Source of the DNA: JAHRAW01 sp965212085 | Lineage (GTDB): Bacteria; Pseudomonadota; Gammaproteobacteria; Arenicellales; Poriferihabitantaceae | Length of the DNA: 64,000 nucleotides | Reading direction: 5' to 3' | Assembly (NCBI GenBank): GCA_965212085.1 | Contig: OZ243042.1 | Span: 1,674,001 to 1,738,000, forward strand | Shown here: in pieces, positions 39,073 to 47,477 of the stretch | Layout of the letters: every line of letters begins with the position of its first letter | Numbering within the stretch: position 1 is the stretch's first letter | Translations under genes and position numbers: made by a program | The notes under the pieces: generated by a model | Databases searched by the model: none | What the model saw: only the letters and a program-made list of their open reading frames with translations | Told to the model about the DNA's origin: nothing

Positions 39073-39750
39073 ATGAGCATTAGAGACGCAGAAGATGAAC
39101 TTTTTAAAAGGTGGCAAAAAGAGCGGCCCCAACGCAAACCCTTTGTTAAAGACGGTGTTGCCAAAGGCGGCGAACATGAATATGAGAAGTCCAAAGTGAA
39201 GACCGCTTTTCTTCTTAAAGAGTATGCCCATGAAACAGAACATGATCTCCGAGAGGAAGAATTGACTTGTTATCAATGGAGAATCTGGACGACGGTCGCC
39301 AAAACATTGTACGGAATTCGTAGTATGTCCGGTGATGAGCAAAAAAAATTCACCTACGACAAGATGCCTCCAGGTATTTGTGCGTTTAACCTCGATAAAA
39401 GTGGAGGGCCGGATTACACGGACATGATGAAATTGGCTTTGATTGCAATGCATGACCGAGAATTTATCACTGATCAGGTTCAAATCTACAACCCAAATTT
39501 GATCATTTGCGGCGGTACTTTTAAAATTTTTCATTATTTAGACAGTTGCGAAGAAGAGGAAACCAAAAAAATAGAAAAAACGCCAACAAGAGAATTTCAG
39601 TGGTATAAAAGAAACGACAAACAGTATGTGATCGATGCTTATCATCCTTCAGCCCCGCTCTGGGGAGACGACTACACCAAACAACTACTTGATGCGGTTC
39701 GGGAAATAGATAATAACGCATTTGATTTGATAGAGTGCGAAACACTGTAA
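39073..39750 (+). CDS. Hypothetical protein, possible UDG-like fold
   Basis: Protein of 225 residues from ATG 39073 with GGAGG upstream. The layout is reminiscent of the uracil-DNA-glycosylase superfamily: an early KTAFLLKEYAHE strand-loop, the middle PNLIICGGTFKIF, and a late YHPSAP that could be the catalytic His-Pro-Ser motif. Acidic residues typical of active glycosylases are not obvious, so activity is doubtful. AT-rich against folA/thyA on the other side, suggesting acquisition. It may belong with the DUF2779-WYL cluster 68 bases upstream. Confidence 0.45.
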   Translation: MSIRDAEDELFKRWQKERPQRKPFVKDGVAKGGEHEYEKSKVKTAFLLKEYAHETEHDLREEELTCYQWRIWTTVAKTLYGIRSMSGDEQKKFTYDKMPPGICAFNLDKSGGPDYTDMMKLALIAMHDREFITDQVQIYNPNLIICGGTFKIFHYLDSCEEEETKKIEKTPTREFQWYKRNDKQYVIDAYHPSAPLWGDDYTKQLLDAVREIDNNAFDLIECETL

Positions 39751-39787
39751 ATCGGATTAGCACGGGCAAGCGCATTACTTTTCCATA

Positions 39788-40285
39788 TTACATACGCCGA
39801 TAAACAATATTATCCAAATTACCACCAGCCACCACCGACTCATCCACAACACTCCAACAACCCAAATCAATCCCCGGAAATCTAACAACCCCCTCCCCCT
39901 CAACAACATCCGGCACCCAGGTCACATCCAGCAAATTCAAATACCCCATCGCCGCCCGGTAAATTTGCGCGCCACCGATAACCCATAAATCCTGATCTCC
40001 GCAAGCCGCAATCGCCCGTTCAACGCCACCGTAATGCTCCACGCCGGGCACCTCAGACCGGCTGATAACGATATTACGCCGCCCCGGCAATGCCTTGCGT
40101 CCGATGGAATCCCAGGTTACCCGCCCCATGATCACAACGCAGCCCATGGTGCGTTGTTTGAACCGCTTCAGGTCTTCGCCGTAATGCCACGGCAAACCGC
40201 CGTCAATGCCGATGACGCGGTCACGGGTCATGGCGACGATCGCGCCCCGCAGCGGCGAGGGAAAGTTGGCCCGCCCTTCGGCCAC
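39788..40285 (-). CDS. folA: Dihydrofolate reductase
   Basis: Reduces dihydrofolate made by ThyA; 165 residues. Motifs: GAIVAMTRDRVIGIDGGLPWH, GCVVIMGRVTWDSIG with GRRNIVISR, and DLWVIGGAQIYRAA. The GTG at 40285 follows the thyA stop without any gap, so the two are one transcription unit. The first 13 residues before GAIVAM are unconserved. Confidence 0.95.
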   Translation of the reverse strand: MAEGRANFPSPLRGAIVAMTRDRVIGIDGGLPWHYGEDLKRFKQRTMGCVVIMGRVTWDSIGRKALPGRRNIVISRSEVPGVEHYGGVERAIAACGDQDLWVIGGAQIYRAAMGYLNLLDVTWVPDVVEGEGVVRFPGIDLGCWSVVDESVVAGGNLDNIVYRRM

Positions 40286-41155
40286 CTACACCGCCACCTT
40301 AAAAGCAATCGCCGGATGCGGGTCGTAGCGATGCAGTTTGAACTTATCCATGATTTCATCGGTGCCCAGCGACAGCAGCGGTTTGATGTCGTCAAGGGAT
40401 TGGATGGAAGAATCAATTTCCAGGGCGGGCAAAGGTCGCGGCGCGCGTTGCAGTTGTTGTTTGAGGCCGGGGATATGATCGTACTCCGCCATGGAGCCGT
40501 CTGCTTTGGCGGTGTAGATGTGGGCGTCAATCAAGGTGTGACCGAAGATGCCGGCGGGAATGTCGGCGAAGCGCGACAGCAGTTCCAGCATGAAGGCGTA
40601 GCCCGCGATGTTGTAGGGAACGCCGAGCGCGATGTCGCAACTGCGCTGGGTCAAGTGCAAGCATAAATACGGTTCGCCGGAGCGGTTCAGTTGCACGTTG
40701 ACCGCCCACAAGGCGTGGCACGGGGGCAGGGCGCTGGTCTGGGCGTTGCCCGGCGCCCACGCCGACACCAGCATGCGGCGGCTCATGGGGTTTTCGCGCA
40801 GCTGCCCGATCACGTAAGCGACCTGGTCGTTGGTTCGGTTGTCCGGCAGCGGAAAGTTGCGCCAGAAATTTCCGTACGCGCTCGGCACCTTGCCGTCCGC
40901 GTCCGCCCACGGGTCCCAGAACTTGCAGTCGTGGGCTTGAAGCAGCCCGATGTCGGTGCTGCCGGACAGGAACCAGAGGTTTTCGATGACGATGTTCTTC
41001 CACGAAACCGTCTTGGTGGTCAGCAGCGGAAAGCCTTCGGCGAGGTCAATTTCGTAGTTGATGTTGAAGGTCGAAATCGTGTCCACGCCGGTGCGATTGG
41101 GCTTGCGCGTGCCCTTCTCCAGGGTTTCCCGCACCGCGTCCAGGTATTGTTTCAT
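40286..41155 (-). CDS. thyA: Thymidylate synthase
   Basis: Methylates dUMP to dTMP with methylene-tetrahydrofolate; 289 residues. Conserved segments: RTGVDTISTFN, LLTTKTVSWKNIV, the catalytic Cys in PPCHALW, LTQRSCDIALGVPYNIA, and the C-terminal KVAV. Classical, non-flavin type. folA follows immediately, so the pathway partners are co-expressed. Confidence 0.96.
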   Translation of the reverse strand: MKQYLDAVRETLEKGTRKPNRTGVDTISTFNINYEIDLAEGFPLLTTKTVSWKNIVIENLWFLSGSTDIGLLQAHDCKFWDPWADADGKVPSAYGNFWRNFPLPDNRTNDQVAYVIGQLRENPMSRRMLVSAWAPGNAQTSALPPCHALWAVNVQLNRSGEPYLCLHLTQRSCDIALGVPYNIAGYAFMLELLSRFADIPAGIFGHTLIDAHIYTAKADGSMAEYDHIPGLKQQLQRAPRPLPALEIDSSIQSLDDIKPLLSLGTDEIMDKFKLHRYDPHPAIAFKVAV

Positions 41156-41190
41156 CGCCGTTCCCGTGTCAGGAAATGATCAGGAAGCGA

Positions 41191-42480
41191 TCACGAAGCG
41201 GAGACGCCGGCATCGGCGTTTTGCAAAGCCGCGTCTCGGAAATAAAATTCCAGCAGTTCCCGCGCCAGCCGGGTGGATTTCACGTACCATCTTTTTTTGT
41301 TGATGCACAATGCCGCGTAGGCGATTTTGCGCTCGCCCATTTCGGCGAACCCGACGAACCAGTCGTATTTTCCTTGCGGCGCAAAGCCGGTCAGCGAACC
41401 GGTTTTACCGCCGATGACGACGTCTTTCAAAGCGCCGTGGTTGAATCCCGAAAACGATCTTTTCGCGGAGCCCGCGACCACCGTGGCGCGCATCATTTTT
41501 TTCAGTTGGCGCGCGGTGCGCTCGCTCATGACCCGGGATTTGGCCGGCTGCTCGCGCCAGTACAAGGGCACGCCGTTGGGGCCGATGATGGCTTGCACCA
41601 GCGCCGGCGCCACGAGGTTGCCGCCGTTCGCAGCGGTCGCGGCCAGCGCCGCGCCGTGGAGCGGCGACAGGGTGTTGCGCGTGGTGTAGCCGGACGCCAT
41701 CTCCGCCACCTGCCACGGGTCCGCCGGGTCCACCTCAACGGCGCCGTTGCCGAAACTGAAATCCGATGCAAAGCGGCCGTTGAAGCCGAGCCGCCGGGCG
41801 TAGTCGAGCATGCTTTCCCCGCCCACTTCCAGCGCGCCGACGCGCCCGAACACGCTGTTCACCGAGCGCGCGAAGGATTCCCTCAAGGAATATCTTCGCG
41901 TCCACTTGTTGTTGCGGTGTTCAAACACGCTTTTTTTATACAACGACGTGGTTTTGCCGTTGAACGGAATGATGGTGTCGGCGGCGGCCTTGTTTTCGTT
42001 GATGACCGCGACCGCGGTGATGATCTTGGAGATGGACGCGGCGGGGTAGCTGTTGATCAGGGTCAGGTTGTCCACATTGCCCACATTGTCCGCGTTGCTC
42101 CGGTTGCGGGCGCTGCTCGCCATCGCCAGCACCCGCCCGGAGTCGGGCTCCAGCGCCACCAGCACGCCATAATCCGGGTTGTATTCATCCAGCAGCCGCT
42201 GCGCCTCGCCCTGCAACGCCGCGTCAATGGTATAGCGCACCTCAAGGTCGCCGCGCACCGGAAAATCCGGCAGGGCGATGCTCGGCGGAAAACGGTTGGC
42301 CTCAATAGCCGGGGTAATCACCGAGGCGATCAGCTGCGGGTTGATGCCCCACGACGCGCGCTGCTCGGTGTTGACCGCGCCCATGGTGGCCGGCCATAGC
42401 GCGATCGCCAACAGGAGCGCGGGCAAACCGCGCCCAAACCACGGAGACCACGGATGTTTGGCTGAATGCAGTTTGCTCAT
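41191..42480 (-). CDS. Penicillin-binding transpeptidase, single-domain type
   Basis: Cell-wall transpeptidase of 429 residues. An N-terminal membrane anchor (about 18-35) precedes the catalytic domain with S149-x-x-K152 (SISK), S206-V-N and K359-T-G (GGKTGSLTG). There is no glycosyltransferase domain and the usual class B dimerisation region is very short, so this is a minimal PBP related to the PBP2/FtsI transpeptidase fold. Residues ~128-140 (NADNVGNVDN) are a repeat-coded insert just before the active-site helix. The role cannot be told from context. Confidence 0.82.
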   Translation of the reverse strand: MSKLHSAKHPWSPWFGRGLPALLLAIALWPATMGAVNTEQRASWGINPQLIASVITPAIEANRFPPSIALPDFPVRGDLEVRYTIDAALQGEAQRLLDEYNPDYGVLVALEPDSGRVLAMASSARNRSNADNVGNVDNLTLINSYPAASISKIITAVAVINENKAAADTIIPFNGKTTSLYKKSVFEHRNNKWTRRYSLRESFARSVNSVFGRVGALEVGGESMLDYARRLGFNGRFASDFSFGNGAVEVDPADPWQVAEMASGYTTRNTLSPLHGAALAATAANGGNLVAPALVQAIIGPNGVPLYWREQPAKSRVMSERTARQLKKMMRATVVAGSAKRSFSGFNHGALKDVVIGGKTGSLTGFAPQGKYDWFVGFAEMGERKIAYAALCINKKRWYVKSTRLARELLEFYFRDAALQNADAGVSAS

Positions 42481-42502
42481 CGAGTGGGTCGGTTTTGCCC
42501 GT

Positions 42503-42508
42503 ATTGTA
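42503..42508 (-). promoter_or_regulatory. Candidate -10 box before the PBP gene
   Basis: TACAAT on the complement strand, 22 bases upstream of the ATG at 42480. No clear -35 box. Confidence 0.3.
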
Positions 42509-42556
42509 GCGGATTATTCCGCATGGTGTGATGAAATAAACCCCGCCGCCGCGCCC

Positions 42557-43051
42557 CTACAACGCCTTCAGCAGAATTTCCTTGGCCTGATTGATGCGCG
42601 CCGCGAGGTAATCCGAACCGCCCCGGTCCGGGTGGTTTTTGTGCATCAGTTTGCGGTGGGCTTCGATGATTTCCCGCTCCGTGGCGCCGGGTTTGAGGCC
42701 GAGAATTTCGTGTGCCTCGGCGATGTCCATTTGGCCCGCCCTGCCCGCCGCGCCGCGCCCCTCGGCACCTTGCCCGCGGCCTCCCCCCGGCTTGCGGAAT
42801 TCCTCGAAGAATTGCCACGCCCGCCGGGCCGCCATGGCGCGGTTCAACCACGGCACCGCGGCGGTGATGATGGCGAACAACCACGGAATGCGCCCGGTCA
42901 GCACCAGCACCAAAATCGCCGCGCCGATGCCATACAACAAGATGCTGCGCAACGAGCGGTTGCGCTGCGCCGGACCTGCGCGGTTGTACCAGCCGAGGAA
43001 CCACATCAAGCCCACCAGCACCACCACGGCGAGGAACAGTTTGGCGGCCAT
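42557..43051 (-). CDS. Membrane-anchored J-domain co-chaperone
   Basis: Protein of 164 residues with two membrane helices (about 4-20 and 38-65), a Gly/Arg-rich linker (about 88-105) and a C-terminal J domain containing the HPD motif (NHPDRGG near 138-144). The arrangement is that of DjlA/TIM14-like proteins that recruit DnaK to the membrane. DnaK itself is not in the window. Confidence 0.87.
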   Translation of the reverse strand: MAAKLFLAVVVLVGLMWFLGWYNRAGPAQRNRSLRSILLYGIGAAILVLVLTGRIPWLFAIITAAVPWLNRAMAARRAWQFFEEFRKPGGGRGQGAEGRGAAGRAGQMDIAEAHEILGLKPGATEREIIEAHRKLMHKNHPDRGGSDYLAARINQAKEILLKAL

Positions 43052-43223
43052 CAGCGCAGGCGGCGGGTTCGGATGGACGGCGGCAACGGCGGCAACGGTG
43101 GCATCAGGTCCGGGTCTGTGGGGGCGGGGTCGGCAGGGCGCGGCGCGGTGGCGGCGGTAGTATTAGGCGCGATTGGACGCTATTATAAACGGGAATAACA
43201 GGAACCCGACAAATAATACAACC

Positions 43224-43871
43224 ATGCCACGGAAAAATAACGCCGCCGGGGAAACCGGCCTTGCGGAAATCAACGGCGTCCTCGAATTCTGGTTCGGGAA
43301 CGGCCGCACCGCCACCGAGGTCGCCGCTGAAAAAACCCCGCTATGGTGGTCCAAAAACCAGCAGATTGACCGCGAAATCACCGCCCGCTTCGCCGCCACC
43401 AGCGCAGCCGCCGCCAACCACAACCCCGCCCTCGCCTCGTGGGCCGACACCCCCCGCGGCCTCTTGGCGCTGATCATCTGCACCGACCAGTTCCCCCGCA
43501 ACATACACCGCGACACCCCCCAAGCATTCGCCCAAGACCCGGTAGCGCTGGAGTACGCCAAACAATGCGTGGCCGGCGGCGCCGCGGCGCAACTAAACCC
43601 CATCCAACGCGTATTCGCCTACCTGCCCTTCGAACACAGCGAAGACCTCGCCGAACAACAACGCTCCGTCTCCCTGTACGAGTCGCTCGCCGAAAGCGCC
43701 GCCTCCAATGCAGAGGAAGCCAAACTATTCAACGGCTACCTGGAGTTCGCCCGCAAACACCACGAGATCATCCAACGCTTCGGCCACTTCCCCCACCGCA
43801 ACCGAATACTCGGACGCCCCTCAAGCGATGAAGAACGGGCTTTTCTTGAACAGCCGGGGTCTTCGTTTTGA
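43224..43871 (+). CDS. DUF924 family protein
   Basis: Protein of 215 residues. Family marks are clear: VLEFWFG near the start, LALIICTDQFPRNIHRDTPQAFAQDP, and FAYLPFEHSEDLAEQQ, followed by HHEIIQRFGHFPHRNRILGR. The fold is an all-helical, TPR-like solenoid; the biochemical role is unknown, although it is widespread in proteobacteria. Start at ATG 43224. The restriction locus begins 30 bases downstream. Confidence 0.9.
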   Translation: MPRKNNAAGETGLAEINGVLEFWFGNGRTATEVAAEKTPLWWSKNQQIDREITARFAATSAAAANHNPALASWADTPRGLLALIICTDQFPRNIHRDTPQAFAQDPVALEYAKQCVAGGAAAQLNPIQRVFAYLPFEHSEDLAEQQRSVSLYESLAESAASNAEEAKLFNGYLEFARKHHEIIQRFGHFPHRNRILGRPSSDEERAFLEQPGSSF

Positions 43872-43901
43872 ACAGGGTACAATCAACCGGGAGAGAGTCA
43901 G

Positions 43902-46463
43902 ATGGCAAAGCGTAAAAAAATGAAAAAGCCCATTGAACAATACCAGCACGCCGGCAAAGAGCGCTCCAACAACCCGCCGGTCGGGCTGGTTACGCCCGAC
44001 ACCGACAAAGACGCGGGCAGGACAACCTACGCCCACGACCCGCACCTGGACCCGCAATTACAGTGGGCGGGCAAAGCCGAGCACACATCGTTTGAAGTGC
44101 CCACCGTGTCGCTCCATGTTCACGAGCGCATAGACTCGCGCACGATTGTGGAAGCGGTGCGAAAGCGCAACGGAAACGGCGACGGCGGACAGATGAGCCT
44201 GTTTGAGCAAGTGCGCGACATTCCGCTGCGCCACGAAATCGAGTTTTACAAGCACGCCCACAACTGGAGCAACCGCCTGATCGCCGGCGATTCCCTGCTG
44301 GTGATGAACTCGCTGCTGCAAAAAGAAAACATGGCGGGCAAGGTGCAGTGCGTATATATGGACCCGCCCTACGGGATTAAGTACGGCTCCAACTTTCAGC
44401 CGTTCGTGAACAAGCGAGACGTCAAGGACGGCAAGGATGAGGATTTAACCGCCGAACCGGAGATGATCAAAGCGTTCCGCGATACCTGGGAGTTGGGGAT
44501 TCATTCGTATTTGTCGTATATGCGTGATCGGTTGTTGCTGGCGCGGGAGTTGTTGGCGGAGAGTGGGAGTGTGTTTGTGCAGATTTCGGATGAGAATGTG
44601 CATCATGTTCGGGAGATTATGGATGAGGTGTTTGGGGTGGGGAATTTTGTTTCGCAGATTAATTACCGGAGTATGAGTCCGCTAGGCCAAAAAGGTTTAG
44701 CAAATATCTATGACTACATAATCTGGTATACGAAAAACAAAGCAAATATAAAATTTCGCCCACTTTTTATAGAAAGAAACATTGAAGAAGAGCCGGAATT
44801 TTCTTATTTAGATCTTGGTAACGGTGAATATCGAAAGCTGAAAAAAGCGGAGTTTAAGGAATTATCGAATCAAGAACGAGAAAGAATATTTAAAAGATCA
44901 GTGCTGACTTCGTCTGGCTATACCCCTTCTTGCACATATAACTTTGAATTCGAAAATAGGATACATAAACCACTTAGCAGTAAGAGTTGGAGAACACACT
45001 CCGAGGGGATGAAAAATTTAATAGAAAATAATCGGATATTTGTTCTAGGTGAAAATCCTTACTTTAGACAATACCATTCTGATTTCCCAGTGATTCAGAT
45101 TGAAAATAGTTGGAGCGACACTGCTGCTGGATTTGGGGAACAGAAGATATATGTCGTTCAAACCAATGTGAAAATAATATCGCGGTGCTTATTAATGACC
45201 ACCGACCCCGGCGACCTCGTCTTTGACCCAACCTGCGGCAGCGGCACCACCGCTCATGTCGCCGAACAATGGGGCCGCCGCTGGATTACCTGCGACACCT
45301 CCCGCGTAGCAACCACCCTCGCCAAACAACGCCTGATGACCGGCACTTTTGACTATTACAAACTGGCCTATCCCGACGAAGGAGTCGGTAGCGGTTTTGA
45401 ATACAAAAAAGTCCCGCACATCACCTTGAAATCCATCGCCAACAATGAGCCGCCCGCAACCGAAACCCTGTACGACCAACCGCTCAAAGACACCAAACGC
45501 GCGCGGGTTACCGGGCCTTTTACCGTGGAAGCCGTGCCGTCGCCCACGGTGCAACCGATTGACCGCATCGCCGCACCCGAACCCGCCCCGGCGGATGAAA
45601 GCGTTGCGCGTTCCGGCGAAACCCGGCGTCAGGATGAATGGCGCGGCGAACTGTTGAAAACCGGCATTCGCGGAAAAGGCGGACAACGGATTTCCTTCTC
45701 CCGTGTTGAATCGCTAGCCTGCCGCTGGCTGCACGCAGACGCCGAAACCAAACCGGACGATTCCGGCAAAAGCAACCTGAAAGATGGCGCTGCGGCATAC
45801 AACCTGCGCCGCACCGCCATTTCATTCGGCCCCGAACACGCGCCCCTCGAACAAAGGCAGGTTGCCCTCGCCATCGAAGAAGCGCAAACCCTCGTACCCA
45901 AACCCGAGATCGTCGTCTTTGCCGCTTTCCAGTTTGACCCCGAAGCCGCAAAAGACATAGACGAAACCAACTGGCCCGGCGTCGCCCTCCTGAAAGCGCA
46001 AATGAACGCCGACATGCAAACCGACGACCTCAAGAAAAAACGCGCCAGCAACGAAAGCTTCTGGCTCATCGGTCAACCGGAGATCGCCGTGGAACAAATC
46101 CCCACCGGCCAAAACGCCGGCAAACACCGCGTCCTCGTACACGGCTTCGACTACTTCAACACCAAATCCGGTAAACTCGAATCCGGCGACAAAACCAAAA
46201 TCGCCGTGTGGATGCTGGACACCGACTACGACGGCAGAAGCCTGTACCCAAGCCAGGTCTTCTTCCCCATGGCCGACGCCAAAGGCGGCTGGGCGAAACT
46301 GGCCAGAAACCTCAAGGCGGAGATAGACGGGGAGTTGATTGAGGCGTATAAAGGCACGGAATCCTTGCCCTTTAAGGTTGGGAAACATGGTAGAATTGCT
46401 GTTAAAATCGTGGATGACCGGGGGATTGAGAGTTTGAAAGTGGTTGAAATATTGAGTAAATGA
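43902..46463 (+). CDS. Type III-like adenine DNA methyltransferase (Mod)
   Basis: Beta-class N6-adenine methyltransferase of 853 residues. Catalytic DPPY is at about 151-154 (YMDPPYGIKYG) and the SAM motif FDPTCGSGTTAHVAEQWGRR at about 440-459; the target-recognition region lies between them. It would protect host DNA and, with the Res protein at 49595, form a type III-like system of the kind annotated as BPTD_3080-partner Mod. The gene is a mosaic: host-like codons at both ends, a stretch of 59 G/T-ending codons (44487-44663) and an AT-rich core (about 44690-45190) that spans the recognition domain. Overlaps the cytosine methyltransferase gene by ATGA. Confidence 0.9.
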   Translation: MAKRKKMKKPIEQYQHAGKERSNNPPVGLVTPDTDKDAGRTTYAHDPHLDPQLQWAGKAEHTSFEVPTVSLHVHERIDSRTIVEAVRKRNGNGDGGQMSLFEQVRDIPLRHEIEFYKHAHNWSNRLIAGDSLLVMNSLLQKENMAGKVQCVYMDPPYGIKYGSNFQPFVNKRDVKDGKDEDLTAEPEMIKAFRDTWELGIHSYLSYMRDRLLLARELLAESGSVFVQISDENVHHVREIMDEVFGVGNFVSQINYRSMSPLGQKGLANIYDYIIWYTKNKANIKFRPLFIERNIEEEPEFSYLDLGNGEYRKLKKAEFKELSNQERERIFKRSVLTSSGYTPSCTYNFEFENRIHKPLSSKSWRTHSEGMKNLIENNRIFVLGENPYFRQYHSDFPVIQIENSWSDTAAGFGEQKIYVVQTNVKIISRCLLMTTDPGDLVFDPTCGSGTTAHVAEQWGRRWITCDTSRVATTLAKQRLMTGTFDYYKLAYPDEGVGSGFEYKKVPHITLKSIANNEPPATETLYDQPLKDTKRARVTGPFTVEAVPSPTVQPIDRIAAPEPAPADESVARSGETRRQDEWRGELLKTGIRGKGGQRISFSRVESLACRWLHADAETKPDDSGKSNLKDGAAAYNLRRTAISFGPEHAPLEQRQVALAIEEAQTLVPKPEIVVFAAFQFDPEAAKDIDETNWPGVALLKAQMNADMQTDDLKKKRASNESFWLIGQPEIAVEQIPTGQNAGKHRVLVHGFDYFNTKSGKLESGDKTKIAVWMLDTDYDGRSLYPSQVFFPMADAKGGWAKLARNLKAEIDGELIEAYKGTESLPFKVGKHGRIAVKIVDDRGIESLKVVEILSK

Positions 46464-47458
46464 GTGAAATGATGACAACAAAAACCCATAGCAAAAAACC
46501 AAGGTTGGCCAAATTGAATGGTAAGCCGAAGGCTGTTTCATTGTTCAGCGGATGTGGCGGATCAGACGGCGGGCTGATTATGACCGGGTTTGATGTGGTA
46601 TTTGCCAATGACATTATGCCATATGCTCGAGATTTATATTTGGCTAACTTTCCCGAAACAGACTATCAATGTGTGGATATTCAAGAAATCAGGTCATTCC
46701 CCAATGCTGACCTGCTGGTGGGTTGCTACCCGTGCCAAGGATTTAGCCAAGGAGGAGCTAGAGAGTCAAATCGAAAAGTTAATTACTTATACAGAGAGTT
46801 TGATAGAGCCTTGCGACAAATACGCCCCAGGGCATTTATAGTGGAGAATGTTTCCGGCATGTACCGAAGCGACTTCCGGCATCTTTTGCAAAATCAAACT
46901 ATACGGTTTCGTTCGGCGGGATATTTAGTTGAGGATGATTTGTTAAACGCAGCTCATTTTGGGGTTGCTCAGGAGCGCCAACGAGTTTTCATCGTGGGCA
47001 TTCGGTCCGATCTGGGTGTTCGATATGAGTTTCCAAAACCCACCCATGGTATTGGGCGAAAAGCACCAATAAAAACTATTGCTGATGCACTTGCTGGGTT
47101 GCCCGACTGGCCGGAAGGAGATTTTTTAGATGCTAAATTTCACTGGTATTATATGTCCCGCAACAGGCGGCGTGACTGGACAGAGCCGAGTAAAACTATT
47201 GTTAGTAACGCACGTCATATGCCGTTACACCCGATAAGTCCCGAGTTAATTAATATACAACCTGATAAATGGCAATGGTCTTGTGATGCTCCCAAACGGC
47301 GTTTTTCTTATCGGGAGGCATCCAGACTTCAAGGCTTCGAGAAAAACTTGGTTTTTCCCGAAAATGGCGGATTACTCAAGAAATATGAGGTTATTGGAAA
47401 TGCCGTGCCTCCGCTATTATTTAAAGCAGTTGCTGAAGCCCTGCCGGATATATGGTAA
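46460..47458 (+). CDS. DNA (cytosine-5) methyltransferase
   Basis: Protein of 332 residues with the ordered C5 motifs: SLFSGCGGSDGGL (I), the catalytic PCQ in VGCYPCQGFSQGG (IV), VENVSGM (VI), QERQRVFIVG (VIII) and GNAVPPLL (X). AT-rich, unlike the ends of mod. It overlaps mod by ATGA and is followed after 19 bases by a ParB-like gene, so it appears as the first gene of a module nested between mod and res. Target sequence cannot be predicted. Confidence 0.93.
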   Translation: MSEMMTTKTHSKKPRLAKLNGKPKAVSLFSGCGGSDGGLIMTGFDVVFANDIMPYARDLYLANFPETDYQCVDIQEIRSFPNADLLVGCYPCQGFSQGGARESNRKVNYLYREFDRALRQIRPRAFIVENVSGMYRSDFRHLLQNQTIRFRSAGYLVEDDLLNAAHFGVAQERQRVFIVGIRSDLGVRYEFPKPTHGIGRKAPIKTIADALAGLPDWPEGDFLDAKFHWYYMSRNRRRDWTEPSKTIVSNARHMPLHPISPELINIQPDKWQWSCDAPKRRFSYREASRLQGFEKNLVFPENGGLLKKYEVIGNAVPPLLFKAVAEALPDIW

Positions 47459-47477
47459 GACCGTGGAGATATAAGTA

